A stretch of DNA of 64,000 nt from Streptomyces sp. A3M-1-3 (GCF_024213665.1 NZ_JANAVP010000029.1:1-64000); one strand, 5' to 3'. Counted from the first letter of the stretch, positions 1 to 8,556 are shown. The notes: generated by a model from the letters alone, not told the origin. A program made the numbers and translations.

Positions 1-103
1 TCGATTCACCGGGGTATGCAAGCACAACACGACCGACAACGCACTTCTGCGACCAGCACTTTCGCAACAGACCCTAGTAGGGCCGTTGGCCAGGAGGTGA
101 GCG

Positions 104-333
104 GTGGCTGAGGGCCCGGTTGAGCCCTGGGAGCGGCAGAGCGGTGAGTCCCCCAGGCGTTCGAGGCGTTCACCGTGTACCGCGATCTCGGCCCCGCACG
201 GAGACTGACGAAAGCGGCACGCGAGTTGGATAAGTCCCGGACCCTGCTGGGCCGCTGGTCGCGGCAGTACGCGTGGGTGATGCGGGCGAGTGCGTACGAC
301 CGCGATCAGGACCGAGTGTCCGACCGGCCCTGA
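104..333 (+). pseudogene. frameshifted phage-like small protein remnant
   Basis: A GTG with an upstream GGAGGT can be read through about 76 codons only if one base is added in the C run near 153-157. Before the run the frame gives EPWERQSGES; after it the frame reads QAFEAFTVYRDLGP and later SRTLLGRWSRQY, ending at TGA 331-333. From memory, this resembles the N-terminal part of small proteins seen in Streptomyces phages and integrative elements (PWE..PGES..AF..Y.DLG). Without the shift no frame carries the pattern, so I read it as a truncated remnant. It marks the left edge of an accessory region. Confidence 0.5.
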
Positions 334-459
334 CCTTCGTCGGCTGCGGGCAGCGCGTCCGCGATATGCACTGCTGCCGCTCGGCGCCCCGGGGCATCTG
401 CGACTGCGCTCGCGGACGTGCTGCTCCGTATGAAGCTCGTCAGACTGCAACTGGTCGAC

Positions 460-1353
460 TCAGGCGCTGCGCCTGGGTGTGGACCGGGAGTCGAGGTCTG
501 TCCGCGGGGACCGGATGGCTCGCCGTCTGCGGCGGATGACCAGTCCGGCCAGGAGCAGGGCCGCGAACAGCGCGGCGATCACCGCTGGGCCGATGGTGTC
601 CAGGTATTCGGCGATGGTGCGCTGGACGGTGCCTGCGGCGTCGATGACCGGGTCCTGGGTGGCGGGATCGCGCTGGACGCGGATTTCGTACCAGCCGTAG
701 TAGGCGACGTACGCGCCGACGGCGAGGAGCAGTCCGCCGCCGAGGCGGGGTGCGATGGCGCCGAGACGTCGGAGCCGGGTGACGGCGGTGGTGCGGGTGA
801 GGGCGACGGTCAGGGAGGCGGCGCCGACGATCAGGCCCATCCCGCCCGCGTACGCGGCGAAGAGGGCGATGCCTTCGCCGGTGGGGCCGCTGCGAAAGGC
901 GGAGACGACGATGGCGAGGAAGGGGGCGATGGTGCAGCCCAGGGAGGCCGTGGCGTAGGCCATCCCGAACAGCGCCATGGAGGGCAGCGACCGGGTGACG
1001 GTGGGAGCCCGGCGGATCTTCGGGGTCAGGGCGGGCAGTTGGCGGCCGGCGAGGAACCAGGCTCCGGCTGCTGCCATGAGGAGTCCGAAGGCGATGGTGA
1101 ACCAGGGCAGATGCTCTTGGACCTGTCCGGCGACCGGCTGGACGGCGAGGCCGAATATGCCGAAGAGAGCGGCGAATCCGGCGGTCATCGCGGCGGTTGC
1201 GGTCAGGGCCCGGCCGACGGCGACCGTACGGCTGGGGGTGTCGTCGCCGAGGACGAGGAGTGACAGGTAGGCGGGGAGCAGGGCGAAGCCGCACGGGTTG
1301 ACGGCTGCGAGCATGCCTGCGGTGAGTGCGAGGGCGAGGGGAAGGTCGGCCAT
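460..1353 (-). CDS. ccdA: CcdA/DsbD-like cytochrome c biogenesis membrane protein
   Basis: A 297-residue polytopic membrane protein of the CcdA/DsbD transmembrane family, which carries reducing equivalents from cytoplasmic thioredoxin across the membrane to extracytoplasmic thiol proteins. The family's two key cysteines are visible: NPCGF near residue 21 in the first helix and SLGCTIAP near residue 138. About six to seven hydrophobic segments are evident, followed by a basic cytoplasmic tail (RRRRR). It lies 6 bp downstream of a TlpA-like thioredoxin lipoprotein on the same strand. This is the usual CcdA partner, so the pair probably forms an electron relay to a secreted thiol substrate. The substrate, cytochrome or otherwise, is not shown by the sequence. 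Confidence 0.88.
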   Translation of the reverse strand: MADLPLALALTAGMLAAVNPCGFALLPAYLSLLVLGDDTPSRTVAVGRALTATAAMTAGFAALFGIFGLAVQPVAGQVQEHLPWFTIAFGLLMAAAGAWFLAGRQLPALTPKIRRAPTVTRSLPSMALFGMAYATASLGCTIAPFLAIVVSAFRSGPTGEGIALFAAYAGGMGLIVGAASLTVALTRTTAVTRLRRLGAIAPRLGGGLLLAVGAYVAYYGWYEIRVQRDPATQDPVIDAAGTVQRTIAEYLDTIGPAVIAALFAALLLAGLVIRRRRRAIRSPRTDLDSRSTPRRSA

Positions 1354-1359
1354 GGTGGT

Positions 1360-1956
1360 TCAGCCGGTGAGTCCGGCGACCTTCTCGGCCAGCCCGTCGC
1401 CGCCGGGCAGGACGCCTTCGTAGACGGTCTTGCCGTCCTTGTCGAGGATGACGTAGCGGCTCTGCTCGGTGACCTCGAACCGCTTCCACACGTCGCCGTT
1501 CTCGTCGGAGAGGTGTGGGAAGGCGCCGGTCTTGGTGTCGGAGACGAAGTCCTTCATGGCGGCGTTCTTGTCCAGCCCGGCGACGCCGACCACGTTCACC
1601 TTGCCTACGTACGTGGCGGCGACCTTGGCGGTCTCCGCTGCCTGCGCCTTGCACTTGGGGCACCACGGGGCCCAGAACCACAGCACGGTGGGCTTGCCCG
1701 CGAGAGTCCTTCCGTCGAAGGGCTTGCCGTCCACGGTGGTGGCGGTGAATTTCAGTGCCTCGGGCACTTCGGCCCCGGCGGCCCCGCTTTCGCCGCCCTC
1801 AGAGGGGGCGGGCGGCTGTGCGGGGGACGACGCCTTCGACGGTGCGGCCCCCGCATCCCCGCCGGAGCCGGAGCCGGAGCCGCCGTCCGCTCCGCACCCG
1901 GTGACGGTGAGCAGAGCTGCGGCCAGGACGGCCGGGAGGACGGTGCGGGCGCGCAT
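1360..1956 (-). CDS. TlpA/ResA-like thioredoxin lipoprotein
   Basis: A 198-residue secreted thioredoxin-fold protein. The N terminus is a lipoprotein signal with lipobox VTGC around residues 18-21, then a low-complexity Gly/Ser/Ala/Pro linker to about residue 65, then a TlpA domain. The redox motif WCPKC lies in the context WFWAPWCPKCKAQ. The later YVILDKDGKTVYEG segment is typical of the AhpC/TSA-TlpA fold. It is the first gene of a two-gene operon with the CcdA homologue (6 bp gap). It should act outside the membrane as a thiol-disulfide oxidoreductase re-reduced by CcdA. Its client is unknown. Confidence 0.9.
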   Translation of the reverse strand: MRARTVLPAVLAAALLTVTGCGADGGSGSGSGGDAGAAPSKASSPAQPPAPSEGGESGAAGAEVPEALKFTATTVDGKPFDGRTLAGKPTVLWFWAPWCPKCKAQAAETAKVAATYVGKVNVVGVAGLDKNAAMKDFVSDTKTGAFPHLSDENGDVWKRFEVTEQSRYVILDKDGKTVYEGVLPGGDGLAEKVAGLTG

Positions 1957-1995
1957 GGAGGACTCCTGTGTGTTCGGGATGGTGTGACTGTAGAT

Positions 1996-2022
1996 CCACC
2001 AGGCCCGGCAGGTGCCTGGTGG
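1996..2022. terminator. hairpin between crp-like gene and tlpA-like gene
   Basis: The inverted repeat CCACCAGGC (1996-2004) and GCCTGGTGG (2014-2022) forms a 9-bp stem with a 9-nt loop. It lies 22 bp past the stop of the Crp-family gene, so it probably terminates that transcript and separates it from the tlpA-ccdA operon. Confidence 0.6.
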
Positions 2023-2043
2023 CGGTCTTACGGTTTGGTGACG

Positions 2044-2766
2044 TCAGCCCGCCGCGTCCTTGAGGCGGGCGGAGTCGAGGACGGTGATGCGGCCGCGGGC
2101 GAGGCGCAGCAGCCCTTGGCCGGCGTAGTCGCGCAGCACCTTGGTGCAGGTTTCGCGGGAGGTGCCGGCGAGGGCGGCGAGCTGTTCGTGGGTGAGTGCG
2201 ATCTGCGGGTGGCGTCCGCCGGGTCGGAGCGGGCCGGCCGTTGGCTGGGCGGTGGTGAGGGTGGTGAGGGTGGTGGCGATGCGCTGTGCGACGGTTTTGA
2301 AGACGCTGTCGGACAGACGCTGTTCGAGGTCGGCGAGGCGGCGGCCGAGGATCGTGGTGATACGTGCGGCGATCCGGGCGTCGGAGAGCAGAAAGCGGTG
2401 CACGTCGGCGCGGCTCATCACGCAGACGCTGACGTCGTCGAGGGCTTCGGCGTAGTTGTCGTACATGTGCTGTCCGAGCAGGACCATTTCGCCGAAGATG
2501 GTGCCCGGGGTGATGATCGCGGTGGTCAGGGCGCGGCCGTCGGCGGAGACGCGGAAGACGCGGATCCGGCCCTTCTTGAGGATGAACAGCACCTCGCTGG
2601 GCTGGGCGGGCGAGTAGAGGATCTCGCCTGCGTTGTAGGTCTTCATCGGCGCGGCGGTGGCGATGGCCTCCATCTCCTGCTCGTTCAGGTCGCAGAAGAT
2701 GTCGACCTCGGCCATGCACCAGGTCTTGTCGGCGTCCCCGGCGGCGTCCGTACCGGCGTCGATCAT
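2044..2766 (-). CDS. Crp/Fnr-family transcriptional regulator
   Basis: 240 residues, with a cyclic-nucleotide-binding beta-roll (about 20-140: NAGEILYSPAQPSEVLFILK and later GTIFGEMVLLGQ), a dimerisation helix, and a C-terminal Crp-type HTH (LTHEQLAALAGTSRETCTKV). The SRETxxK recognition helix resembles the Crp helix that reads GTGA half-sites. No 4Fe-4S cysteine cluster of the Fnr type is visible; Cys occurs at WCMAEVDIFC near the N terminus. The ATG at 2766 is preceded by GAGGAGA at suitable spacing, and the upstream extension of the frame lacks one. Three GTRA-N6-TYAC palindromes within 7 kb (3514, 6443, 9511) are likely binding sites. The ligand, whether cAMP or a redox or gas signal, cannot be told from sequence. 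Confidence 0.9.
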   Translation of the reverse strand: MIDAGTDAAGDADKTWCMAEVDIFCDLNEQEMEAIATAAPMKTYNAGEILYSPAQPSEVLFILKKGRIRVFRVSADGRALTTAIITPGTIFGEMVLLGQHMYDNYAEALDDVSVCVMSRADVHRFLLSDARIAARITTILGRRLADLEQRLSDSVFKTVAQRIATTLTTLTTAQPTAGPLRPGGRHPQIALTHEQLAALAGTSRETCTKVLRDYAGQGLLRLARGRITVLDSARLKDAAG

Positions 2767-2954
2767 GGCGTGTGTCTCCTCGCGTCGTCCCGGTGCCCAG
2801 GGCGGGGGGGCGGCGCCCCACGCCGGGCTGGCCAGCGCATCGGCGCTGTCGGCGAGACAGTAGGTCACCGCCATACCGTTGTCGCCCATCCGATGCGGTG
2901 CTGTCCCCCGCCGTGGACTATGGGGGCCGGGTGTTGACGCGGGCGGCGGAGGGC

Positions 2955-3443
2955 TCATCCGTCGGCCGGGCCGGTGCGCGGCTTGCCCGCGGCCTGGGCG
3001 ATCGCGGCGAACGTCAGTCCGGCGAGCAGCCCGAACACCAGGTGGGCGCCGAGGCTGGAGCGGGTGACGGCGTTCCAGTCGAAGACCGGCATGCCCATGT
3101 TGGCGGGCATGATCCACAGTGCGCCGACGAACCACCACACCGCGCCGTAGAGGAGGCCGAGGGCGACAGCCGGCGCAAGGCGCTGGGCGTACTGCCCGAG
3201 CAGCGCGCCGAAGGTGATACCGGCGAGGGTGGCGATGGCCAGGTGGATCAGCCGGCCCGCGAAGGTGTTGGTCGAGCCGAGGAGTCCGGCGACCATGGTG
3301 ATCACCGCGGTGTCCATGATCGGCCGGGACACCGCCATCCAGATGCCCATCCCGACGCCGCCGACCAGTCCGGCTGCGGCGCCCCGGACGGCGTGAACCG
3401 GGATGGCGGCCGTGCTCGGGGATACCTGCATAGTGGTTGCCAT
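2955..3443 (-). CDS. uncharacterised four-helix membrane protein
   Basis: 162 residues with about four hydrophobic helices (around 20-40, 48-60, 66-90 and 95-115) and a further one near the C terminus. It is rich in Gly and Ala. No catalytic motif is visible and I cannot place it in a named family with confidence. It sits between the Crp-type regulator and the methyltransferase on the same strand, with a Crp-like operator 71-84 bp upstream of its ATG. It is therefore a likely member of the local regulon. Confidence 0.7.
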   Translation of the reverse strand: MATTMQVSPSTAAIPVHAVRGAAAGLVGGVGMGIWMAVSRPIMDTAVITMVAGLLGSTNTFAGRLIHLAIATLAGITFGALLGQYAQRLAPAVALGLLYGAVWWFVGALWIMPANMGMPVFDWNAVTRSSLGAHLVFGLLAGLTFAAIAQAAGKPRTGPADG

Positions 3444-3513
3444 GGGAGCCCTCTTCCCATACGGTGACCGCTTCTTTCGGCTCTGACGCTATGACCGATG
3501 ACGGGGCGGGTAT

Positions 3514-3527
3514 GTGAGGGCGCTTAC
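3514..3527. promoter_or_regulatory. putative Crp/Fnr operator GTGAGGGCGCTTAC
   Basis: GTGA-N6-TTAC, part of a longer imperfect palindrome over 3510-3531 (16 of 22 positions match their complement). It lies 71-84 bp upstream of the 4-TM protein gene and is one of three similar sites near the Crp-type regulator gene. Confidence 0.55.
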
Positions 3528-3553
3528 GTACCCGGCGGTAGATCACCGCGCAG

Positions 3554-4342
3554 TCAGGGTGACTTCACGGCGTTCAGCACCGCGTAGCCGAGCGTGCCCT
3601 CTGCGACGGCGGCGCGGGCGGCGGCCAGAACGGCCGGGGCCCCGTCCAGGTCCACGTTCGCCTCGGCGAGTTTGTCCGGGGCGGTGATGCGCAGCAGGTT
3701 CAGCCGGGCCTCGATCTGGTCGATCATGCGGAGCATGGCCGCATCGTGGCGCTCGGTGGTGATGGTTCGCAGCCCGGCCTGGGCGAGGATCCGTGTGTAC
3801 TCGGCCAGGGGGCGGGCGTCGGCGATGCAAGCGATGCGGGCGCCCAGGCCGCTCAGCTCCGGAGGAAGCCTCCCCGGCTCGGCGGTGACGTCAGTGATGC
3901 CGAGACGACCTGCGGGCTTGAGAACGCGGGCGAACTCGGCGGCGGCCCGCGCCTTGTCGGGGAAGGTGCACAGCGCGCACTCGCACACCACCGCGTCGAA
4001 GCTCGCGTCCGGGTAGGGCAGGTGCTCCGCGTCGCCGGTGACGAACACGGCCTGGTCCGCGAGATGTGCCGCCTGGGCCGCTCCTTGGGCGAGGGCGGTG
4101 TTGGCGGCGGAGTAGTCGACGCCGTCCACCCGCACTCCGTACGTGTCGGCGAGCAGGAGTGCGGTGGTGCCCCGGCCGGAGGCCACGTCCAGGACACGGT
4201 CGTCAGGCGTGAGACGGAGGCTGTCGGCGAGGCGGCGCGTCAGGGCTTTGCCACCGGGGTGGTAGGAGTCGCCGAGCAGCAGGGATACGACGTCCTGCGA
4301 GTAGGCGTCGGCGCAGCAGGCTTTGACCTCGTCGTTGTTCAC
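3554..4342 (-). CDS. class I SAM-dependent methyltransferase, ArsM-like
   Basis: 262 residues, starting at a GTG that overlaps the TGA of the radical SAM gene (GTGA, 4339-4342), so the two are translationally coupled. SAM motif I is VLDVASGRGTTALLLA and a later motif reads CECALCTFPDK, similar in position to the cysteine-containing loop of arsenite methyltransferases. The N terminus (KACCADAY, then LLLGDSYHPGG) is a conserved pattern in actinobacterial methyltransferases of this type. Neighbouring Cys residues could suggest a metal(loid) or thiol substrate, but no substrate is established. Tight pairing with the radical SAM enzyme suggests that both act on one product. Confidence 0.82.
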   Translation of the reverse strand: MNNDEVKACCADAYSQDVVSLLLGDSYHPGGKALTRRLADSLRLTPDDRVLDVASGRGTTALLLADTYGVRVDGVDYSAANTALAQGAAQAAHLADQAVFVTGDAEHLPYPDASFDAVVCECALCTFPDKARAAAEFARVLKPAGRLGITDVTAEPGRLPPELSGLGARIACIADARPLAEYTRILAQAGLRTITTERHDAAMLRMIDQIEARLNLLRITAPDKLAEANVDLDGAPAVLAAARAAVAEGTLGYAVLNAVKSP

Positions 4343-5910
4343 GGCCGCCGCCGCTCCTCTTCCTCGGTGCCTACGGTTTTCGATCCGTACGGCGTGGTGG
4401 TGAGACGGTTCGCGAGCGGCAGTGCGTTGGGGACGACTTGGGCGACAGGGACGCCGGACATTGCTTCGCGTACCTGTTCGCGGTAGCCGACGGAGTTGTA
4501 GGCGCAGAACGGAATGAGGCGCCCGTCGGGTGTGATCTCCTCGACGCAGCACTTCATCAGTTGCTTGACGTTGAGGGTGTACGGGTCCTGGAAGTCCTGG
4601 ACCACGATCATGAATGTCTTGTCGTTCAAGTCCTTGACGGCCTCGGGGAGGTCGATGCCGCAGGCCTCGGCGCAGTCCAGGGCCTCGGCGGTGGCCCGCA
4701 GCTTCTCCTCGGTCGTCTCGGTGCCCATGAAGGCGGACGCGGACCACAGCTTCTCCAGGGCCTCGCGGATCCTGGCGTCGGGCATCACGCGGTTGGTGAC
4801 GTAGTCGAGGTAGTCCTCGACGTTCAGCAGCCGGGGGATGGGCACGACGGTCCGGTTCCCGGGCTCGCCGTCGACCAGCAGGTAGGTGACGGAGCGGCAG
4901 GTGGGGAAGCAGCAGGGCACGGGGAAGAAGTCGCCCTTCTGGAACCACTGGGGGCGCTGGGCGTTGATCAGCTTGATGATGTCGGGGTTGGTGAGCCGGT
5001 TCAGCGGATCGAACGCGACGTGCCGCCCGGAGTGGGTGACCGGCTGGAAGGCCACCGAGCGTACGGCGGGGTGGTCGATGCCGAATTCGACGATCGCGCC
5101 GAGTTCGTGCTCGTTCAGTCCGCGTTCGACGGCGGCGACGAGGGTGACGGTCAGCCCGGCCTCGGCGCAGTTGTCCAGAGCCCGCTGCTTGAACGTACGC
5201 AGGTCGCGGCCCCGGATCTCCAGGTGGGTGCGTTCATCGAAGCCGTCGAACTGGAGGTAGATGTTCACGGACTTGCCGGGCACCTGGTTGCGCTTGCCGA
5301 GCTCGGCGACGAAGTTCTTGTCGGTGGCGATCCGGATGCCGTTCGTGTTGAGCGTGACGTTCTTGATGGGCCGGGCCTGGGCGAGGTCGATGAAGTCCAG
5401 GATGTGCTTGTGGATGGTGGGTTCTCCGCCGGAGAACATCACCACCTCGGCCTCGCCCTCGGACTCGAGGAAGACATCGAGCATCCGCTCGCACTGCTCG
5501 TGGGTGATGGAGTAGCCGTCACTCTGGTGGCCGGAGTCGGCGAAGCAGATCGGGCAGTCCAGGTTGCAGCCGGTGTTGACCTCGATGATTCCCAGGCAGG
5601 CGTGCTGTTTGTGCTCCGGGCACAGCCCGCAGTCGCTGGGGCAGCCGTCCCGTACCTCGGTCTGGAAGGTCAGCGGGATGGTGCCGGGCTTGTTGAACCG
5701 GGCCGAGGCCATGTACTCCTCGGCGTCGCCGTAGACGAGAGCTTCGAACTGTCCGTGCTCTGTACAGCGTTTGCGTAGATAGACCTTGTTCTCGCGGATG
5801 TTGACCTGGGCGTCGACGGGCGTCTTGCACATCGGGCAGATCGACTTGGTGAACTCGACGAACACCTCATCGCGGTCCACCTTGCGCCGTGGCGTGGATG
5901 CCTGGGTCAT
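4339..5910 (-). CDS. radical SAM protein of the MJ0619/Tes-like family
   Basis: 523 residues. The radical SAM 4Fe-4S motif CNLDCPIC lies near residue 125, with a GGEPT motif further on. Extra cysteine sets precede it (ICPMCKTP near 25; CPSDCGLC near 93; KQHACLG) and others follow (PVPCCFPTCRS, MKCCVEE). This layout matches the MJ0619 family, whose archaeal members include tetraether synthase and were earlier linked to pterin methylation. No bacterial function can be assigned. The ATG at 5910 has GGAGGA about 6 nt upstream. It is the first gene of a coupled pair with the downstream methyltransferase. Extra Fe-S clusters and a lipid-like or other unactivated C-H substrate are possible. Confidence 0.85.
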   Translation of the reverse strand: MTQASTPRRKVDRDEVFVEFTKSICPMCKTPVDAQVNIRENKVYLRKRCTEHGQFEALVYGDAEEYMASARFNKPGTIPLTFQTEVRDGCPSDCGLCPEHKQHACLGIIEVNTGCNLDCPICFADSGHQSDGYSITHEQCERMLDVFLESEGEAEVVMFSGGEPTIHKHILDFIDLAQARPIKNVTLNTNGIRIATDKNFVAELGKRNQVPGKSVNIYLQFDGFDERTHLEIRGRDLRTFKQRALDNCAEAGLTVTLVAAVERGLNEHELGAIVEFGIDHPAVRSVAFQPVTHSGRHVAFDPLNRLTNPDIIKLINAQRPQWFQKGDFFPVPCCFPTCRSVTYLLVDGEPGNRTVVPIPRLLNVEDYLDYVTNRVMPDARIREALEKLWSASAFMGTETTEEKLRATAEALDCAEACGIDLPEAVKDLNDKTFMIVVQDFQDPYTLNVKQLMKCCVEEITPDGRLIPFCAYNSVGYREQVREAMSGVPVAQVVPNALPLANRLTTTPYGSKTVGTEEEERRRP

Positions 5911-6010
5911 CTCGGTCCTCCATTCGGATGCCGCCGTGTTCCGTGAACCGGCCGACGGATCGCGCGTCCTGGACGGCGCTGAGGGCGAATCGCCGTGCGC
6001 CGCGTGCTGG

Positions 6011-6406
6011 TCACGGGACGTCTCGATGCTGCGGGGCGTCGTCCTCGCTCTGGCCGTGAGCATCGGGGTCGTGGGCATTCGAAAGGCGCGGTACGGACGG
6101 GCAGCAGTCCTTGGGCCCGGCGGTGCCACGTCGCGGCGGGTACGGCAGTGGAGCAGACAGCAGCGCCCACACCACGGCGACACTGGTGAACACCCATACC
6201 GGGGCCCGCGCGCGGGATCGCGGGCGGGCCAGAAACCAGACCCCGCACACCAGCTCGCCCACGATCAGTGCCACGGCGAGCGCGGTCGCACCCGAGCCGG
6301 CGACCAGTCCGTACCCGGCCAGAATCCCGGGCATCTGCGAGAAGGACGCGAGCTGCCCGGCCGCCATCGCGACGAACAGCGCGCCCAGCACGATCCGCAG
6401 CACCAT
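6011..6406 (-). CDS. MauE/DoxX-like small membrane protein
   Basis: 131 residues with four hydrophobic segments (about 1-20, 25-50, 52-62 and 70-90), then a hydrophilic tail containing one CC pair. Length and topology fit the MauE/DoxX superfamily. MauE proteins take part in disulfide formation in periplasmic enzymes, and the nearby CcdA and TlpA genes agree with a thiol role. I chose the ATG at 6406 because the hydrophobic segment starts there. A Crp-like palindrome lies 37-50 bp upstream and also serves the divergent DUF3179 gene. Confidence 0.6.
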   Translation of the reverse strand: MVLRIVLGALFVAMAAGQLASFSQMPGILAGYGLVAGSGATALAVALIVGELVCGVWFLARPRSRARAPVWVFTSVAVVWALLSAPLPYPPRRGTAGPKDCCPSVPRLSNAHDPDAHGQSEDDAPQHRDVP

Positions 6407-6442
6407 GCTCCCCACGTTATTGCTGGGGCGGGGCGGAGAACT

Positions 6443-6456
6443 GTAAGCGCGCTCAC
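6443..6456. promoter_or_regulatory. putative Crp/Fnr operator GTAAGCGCGCTCAC
   Basis: GTAA-N6-TCAC between the divergent MauE-like and DUF3179 genes, 37-50 bp from one start and 69-82 bp from the other. It is nearly identical to the reverse complement of the site at 3514-3527 (GTAAGCGCCCTCAC). Confidence 0.55.
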
Positions 6457-6524
6457 CGAACACGCACCCACCGCGCGGGATCATCGCAGGTGTGGGAACC
6501 GTGTTCCGAAGCAGGTGATGCGCA

Positions 6525-7550
6525 GTGGACGGTCAGCGGCAGCCCAGGCGGGAGCGTCGGCAGGTCATCAAGGGTGCCGGGGTGATCGGGGGCGTGGTCG
6601 TCCTGCTCGTGGGCGGCGGCGTGATCGGCTGGCAGGCCGTCTCGGACCGCCCGCCCGAGACGCTCCCCGCTGTGCAGACGGGCCAGGATCCCTCGCTGGA
6701 GGCGCTGGCCGGTGCGGCCGTCTCCGGCGGGCCGGGCAAGGACGGAATCCCCTCGATCGACCGGCCGGAGTTCGTGCCTGCGCGCGACGCCGGCTTCCTC
6801 GCCGACGACGAGCCGGTCTTCGGGCTGGAGCGCCGCGGAGAAGTCCGGGCGTACCCGCAGCAGGTGCTGGTGTGGCACGAGATCGTCAACGACACCGTGG
6901 GCGGCGAGCCGCTTGCGGTCACGTACTGCCCGCTCACCGGCACGGTGATCGGATTTGCCGCCCCGCCCGGTGTGCCGGAGCTGACGTTCGGCACGACCGG
7001 CCGGCTGGTCAACTCCAACCTGCTGATGTACGACCGGCAGACCGGCTCAGAGTGGCCCCAGCTCCTTGGCACGGCCGTCAGCGGCCCGCTCAAGGGCACG
7101 CAGCTGGACACCGTCCCCCTGGTGTGGACCACATGGAAGGAGTGGCGCGCCGCGCACCCGGACACTCAGGTGCTGTCCACCGACACGGGCGCCCTGCGCA
7201 GCTACGGCAGCGATCCGTACGGCTCCTACATGGACCGCAGCGGCTACTACGCCGGGGGTGGCCCGTTCTTCCCGGTGCTGGCCACGAGCGACCGCTTCCC
7301 CGACAAGGACGTCGTCATCGGCGTACGGGTCGGAAAGGAGCGCCTCGCGATCCACAAGGACCTCGTCCGCAAGGCCGGGACCGTGCGCGCCACCGTAGCG
7401 GGCACGCAGCTCGAAGCCCGTTGGGACGAGACCCTTGGCACCGCCCGCGTCTTCCAGCGTGTCGGCGACCAGTGGCAGCCCGCGGACTTCCTCGACTCCA
7501 TGTGGTTCGCCTGGTACGCGTTCTACCCGAACACCCAGGTGCGACAGTGA
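6525..7550 (+). CDS. DUF3179 domain-containing membrane-anchored protein
   Basis: 341 residues. An N-terminal membrane anchor at about 15-38 is followed by a DUF3179 domain with the family's signatures: VTYCPLTGTVIGF, TGRLVNSNLLMYDRQTGSEW and the C-terminal VWFAWYAFYPNT-type segment (here MWFAWYAFYPNT). The family is widespread in bacteria and archaea and has no established activity. The conserved single Cys in YCPLTG suggests a thiol or metal role. The GTG start at 6525 follows a GCAGGTG. The stop overlaps the GTG of the next gene, so the two are coupled. A Crp-like site lies about 70 bp upstream. Confidence 0.85.
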   Translation: MDGQRQPRRERRQVIKGAGVIGGVVVLLVGGGVIGWQAVSDRPPETLPAVQTGQDPSLEALAGAAVSGGPGKDGIPSIDRPEFVPARDAGFLADDEPVFGLERRGEVRAYPQQVLVWHEIVNDTVGGEPLAVTYCPLTGTVIGFAAPPGVPELTFGTTGRLVNSNLLMYDRQTGSEWPQLLGTAVSGPLKGTQLDTVPLVWTTWKEWRAAHPDTQVLSTDTGALRSYGSDPYGSYMDRSGYYAGGGPFFPVLATSDRFPDKDVVIGVRVGKERLAIHKDLVRKAGTVRATVAGTQLEARWDETLGTARVFQRVGDQWQPADFLDSMWFAWYAFYPNTQVRQ

Positions 7551-8203
7551 ACAGGCTGCTGGTGGGCTTCGCCAGGGCTGGGGATGCCTGGGACGCCACG
7601 GTCGCCGCTACCGCGGCTACTCCTCGGCGGGTGCGTGCTGTGGTCGCCGTGCGCCGCCACCGGCGGACGGGAGTGATCGCAGCCGCCGTGGTGCTCCTGG
7701 CGTATCTGTTCTCCATCGGTGACCTCGCCGTGTCGGCCTCGGGCCGCTTCACCGGCGTCCCGGCTTTGCAGGCAGCTCCGGAGCAGTTGTTCCACGTCCG
7801 ATCGCCGTACCTGTTCGAAGCGGTCGTCGCGGTGCATCCCACCTCGTACGTGGGGCTGTTCCTGAGCCCGGTCAACCTGCTGCTCGGCGCGATCGTGGCC
7901 GCGCTGGTGGGCTGCAATGTCGCGGTCGCCGCTCTCGCGGCGCGGCAGGCGGCCTCCTGCCGACGGCCCGGAGGCCGTGCCGGATATGCGCGGCTGCTCG
8001 GCGTGCTCCCGGCATTCCTGCTCGGCTTCGCCTGCTGCGTACCGACCTTCCTGCTCATCCTCGGCACCGGCACCGCCGCCGCGCTCCTGCCGCTGCTGAT
8101 CCCGCTGCGCCCGGTGTTCTATCCGCTCACGCTTCTGCTGCTCATCAGCACACTCGTGTGGGGGTCGGCCCGGATCGAGGCGCCCGCTCAACGGCCGGGC
8201 TGA
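7547..8203 (+). CDS. polytopic membrane protein coupled to DUF3179
   Basis: 218 residues, starting at a GTG that overlaps the previous TGA (GTGA at 7547-7550). There are about four hydrophobic stretches (43-65, 104-128, 148-172 and 182-203), a Cys pair in FACCVPTF at about 160, and single Cys residues near 115 and 125. No family is recognised with confidence. The coupling and shared promoter with DUF3179 argue for a joint function, perhaps as its membrane partner. Its 3' end overlaps the convergent DUF1707 gene by 16 bp. Confidence 0.72.
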   Translation: MNRLLVGFARAGDAWDATVAATAATPRRVRAVVAVRRHRRTGVIAAAVVLLAYLFSIGDLAVSASGRFTGVPALQAAPEQLFHVRSPYLFEAVVAVHPTSYVGLFLSPVNLLLGAIVAALVGCNVAVAALAARQAASCRRPGGRAGYARLLGVLPAFLLGFACCVPTFLLILGTGTAAALLPLLIPLRPVFYPLTLLLLISTLVWGSARIEAPAQRPG

Positions 8204-8499
8204 TCCCGTCCTGAGGGCGGCGGCAGCCAGCAGAACACCGCACACCTCAGTGCCCGGACCAGCCGGTCAGCCACCCGATCCCGCAGCGATACCGAGCCGG
8301 CGGTGGAGCACTCCGGCAAGTCCGCGGCCGCGGGAAGGCCGGCCAGCACAGCGCCCAGCTGATCCTCTGTACGAGCCGCCACAGTCCGTCCGACGCGGTT
8401 CTCGAACTCCGCCTGGTCGAGGCGCCCTTCGGCGAATGCCGTCTTCAGCCGTTCGAGGGCCTGCTCCTGTTCGGCGTGACCAATCCGCAGTGACGACAT
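8188..8499 (-). CDS. DUF1707 (SHOCT-like) domain protein
   Basis: 103 residues. The DUF1707 signature covers about residues 5-55: RIGHAEQEQALERLKTAF, then GRLDQAEFENRV and ARTEDQLGAVLAGLP. The domain is common at the N terminus of small actinobacterial membrane proteins; here the C-terminal part is short and only weakly hydrophobic (ALRCAVFCWLP). An ATG with GGAGG sits just upstream. It overlaps the convergent membrane protein gene at its 3' end. The role is unknown. Confidence 0.8.
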   Translation of the reverse strand: MSSLRIGHAEQEQALERLKTAFAEGRLDQAEFENRVGRTVAARTEDQLGAVLAGLPAAADLPECSTAGSVSLRDRVADRLVRALRCAVFCWLPPPSGRDQPGR

Positions 8500-8556
8500 G
8501 ACGGACCTCCTCCCTCCACGTTATGCCCGTATGGGCGGAGAAGCCGTCCGTGGGTC

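Noticed and set aside
418..1263. Long plus-strand frame rich in Gly/Glu/Asp
   Set aside because: It is a shadow of the CcdA-like gene on the other strand; composition is the mirror of a high-GC3 gene and no motif is present.
5786..7546. N-terminal extension of the membrane protein at 7547 (805-codon frame)
   Set aside because: The first 587 codons run through the DUF3179 gene and its upstream region in another frame; the GTGA overlap start at 7547 is convincing.
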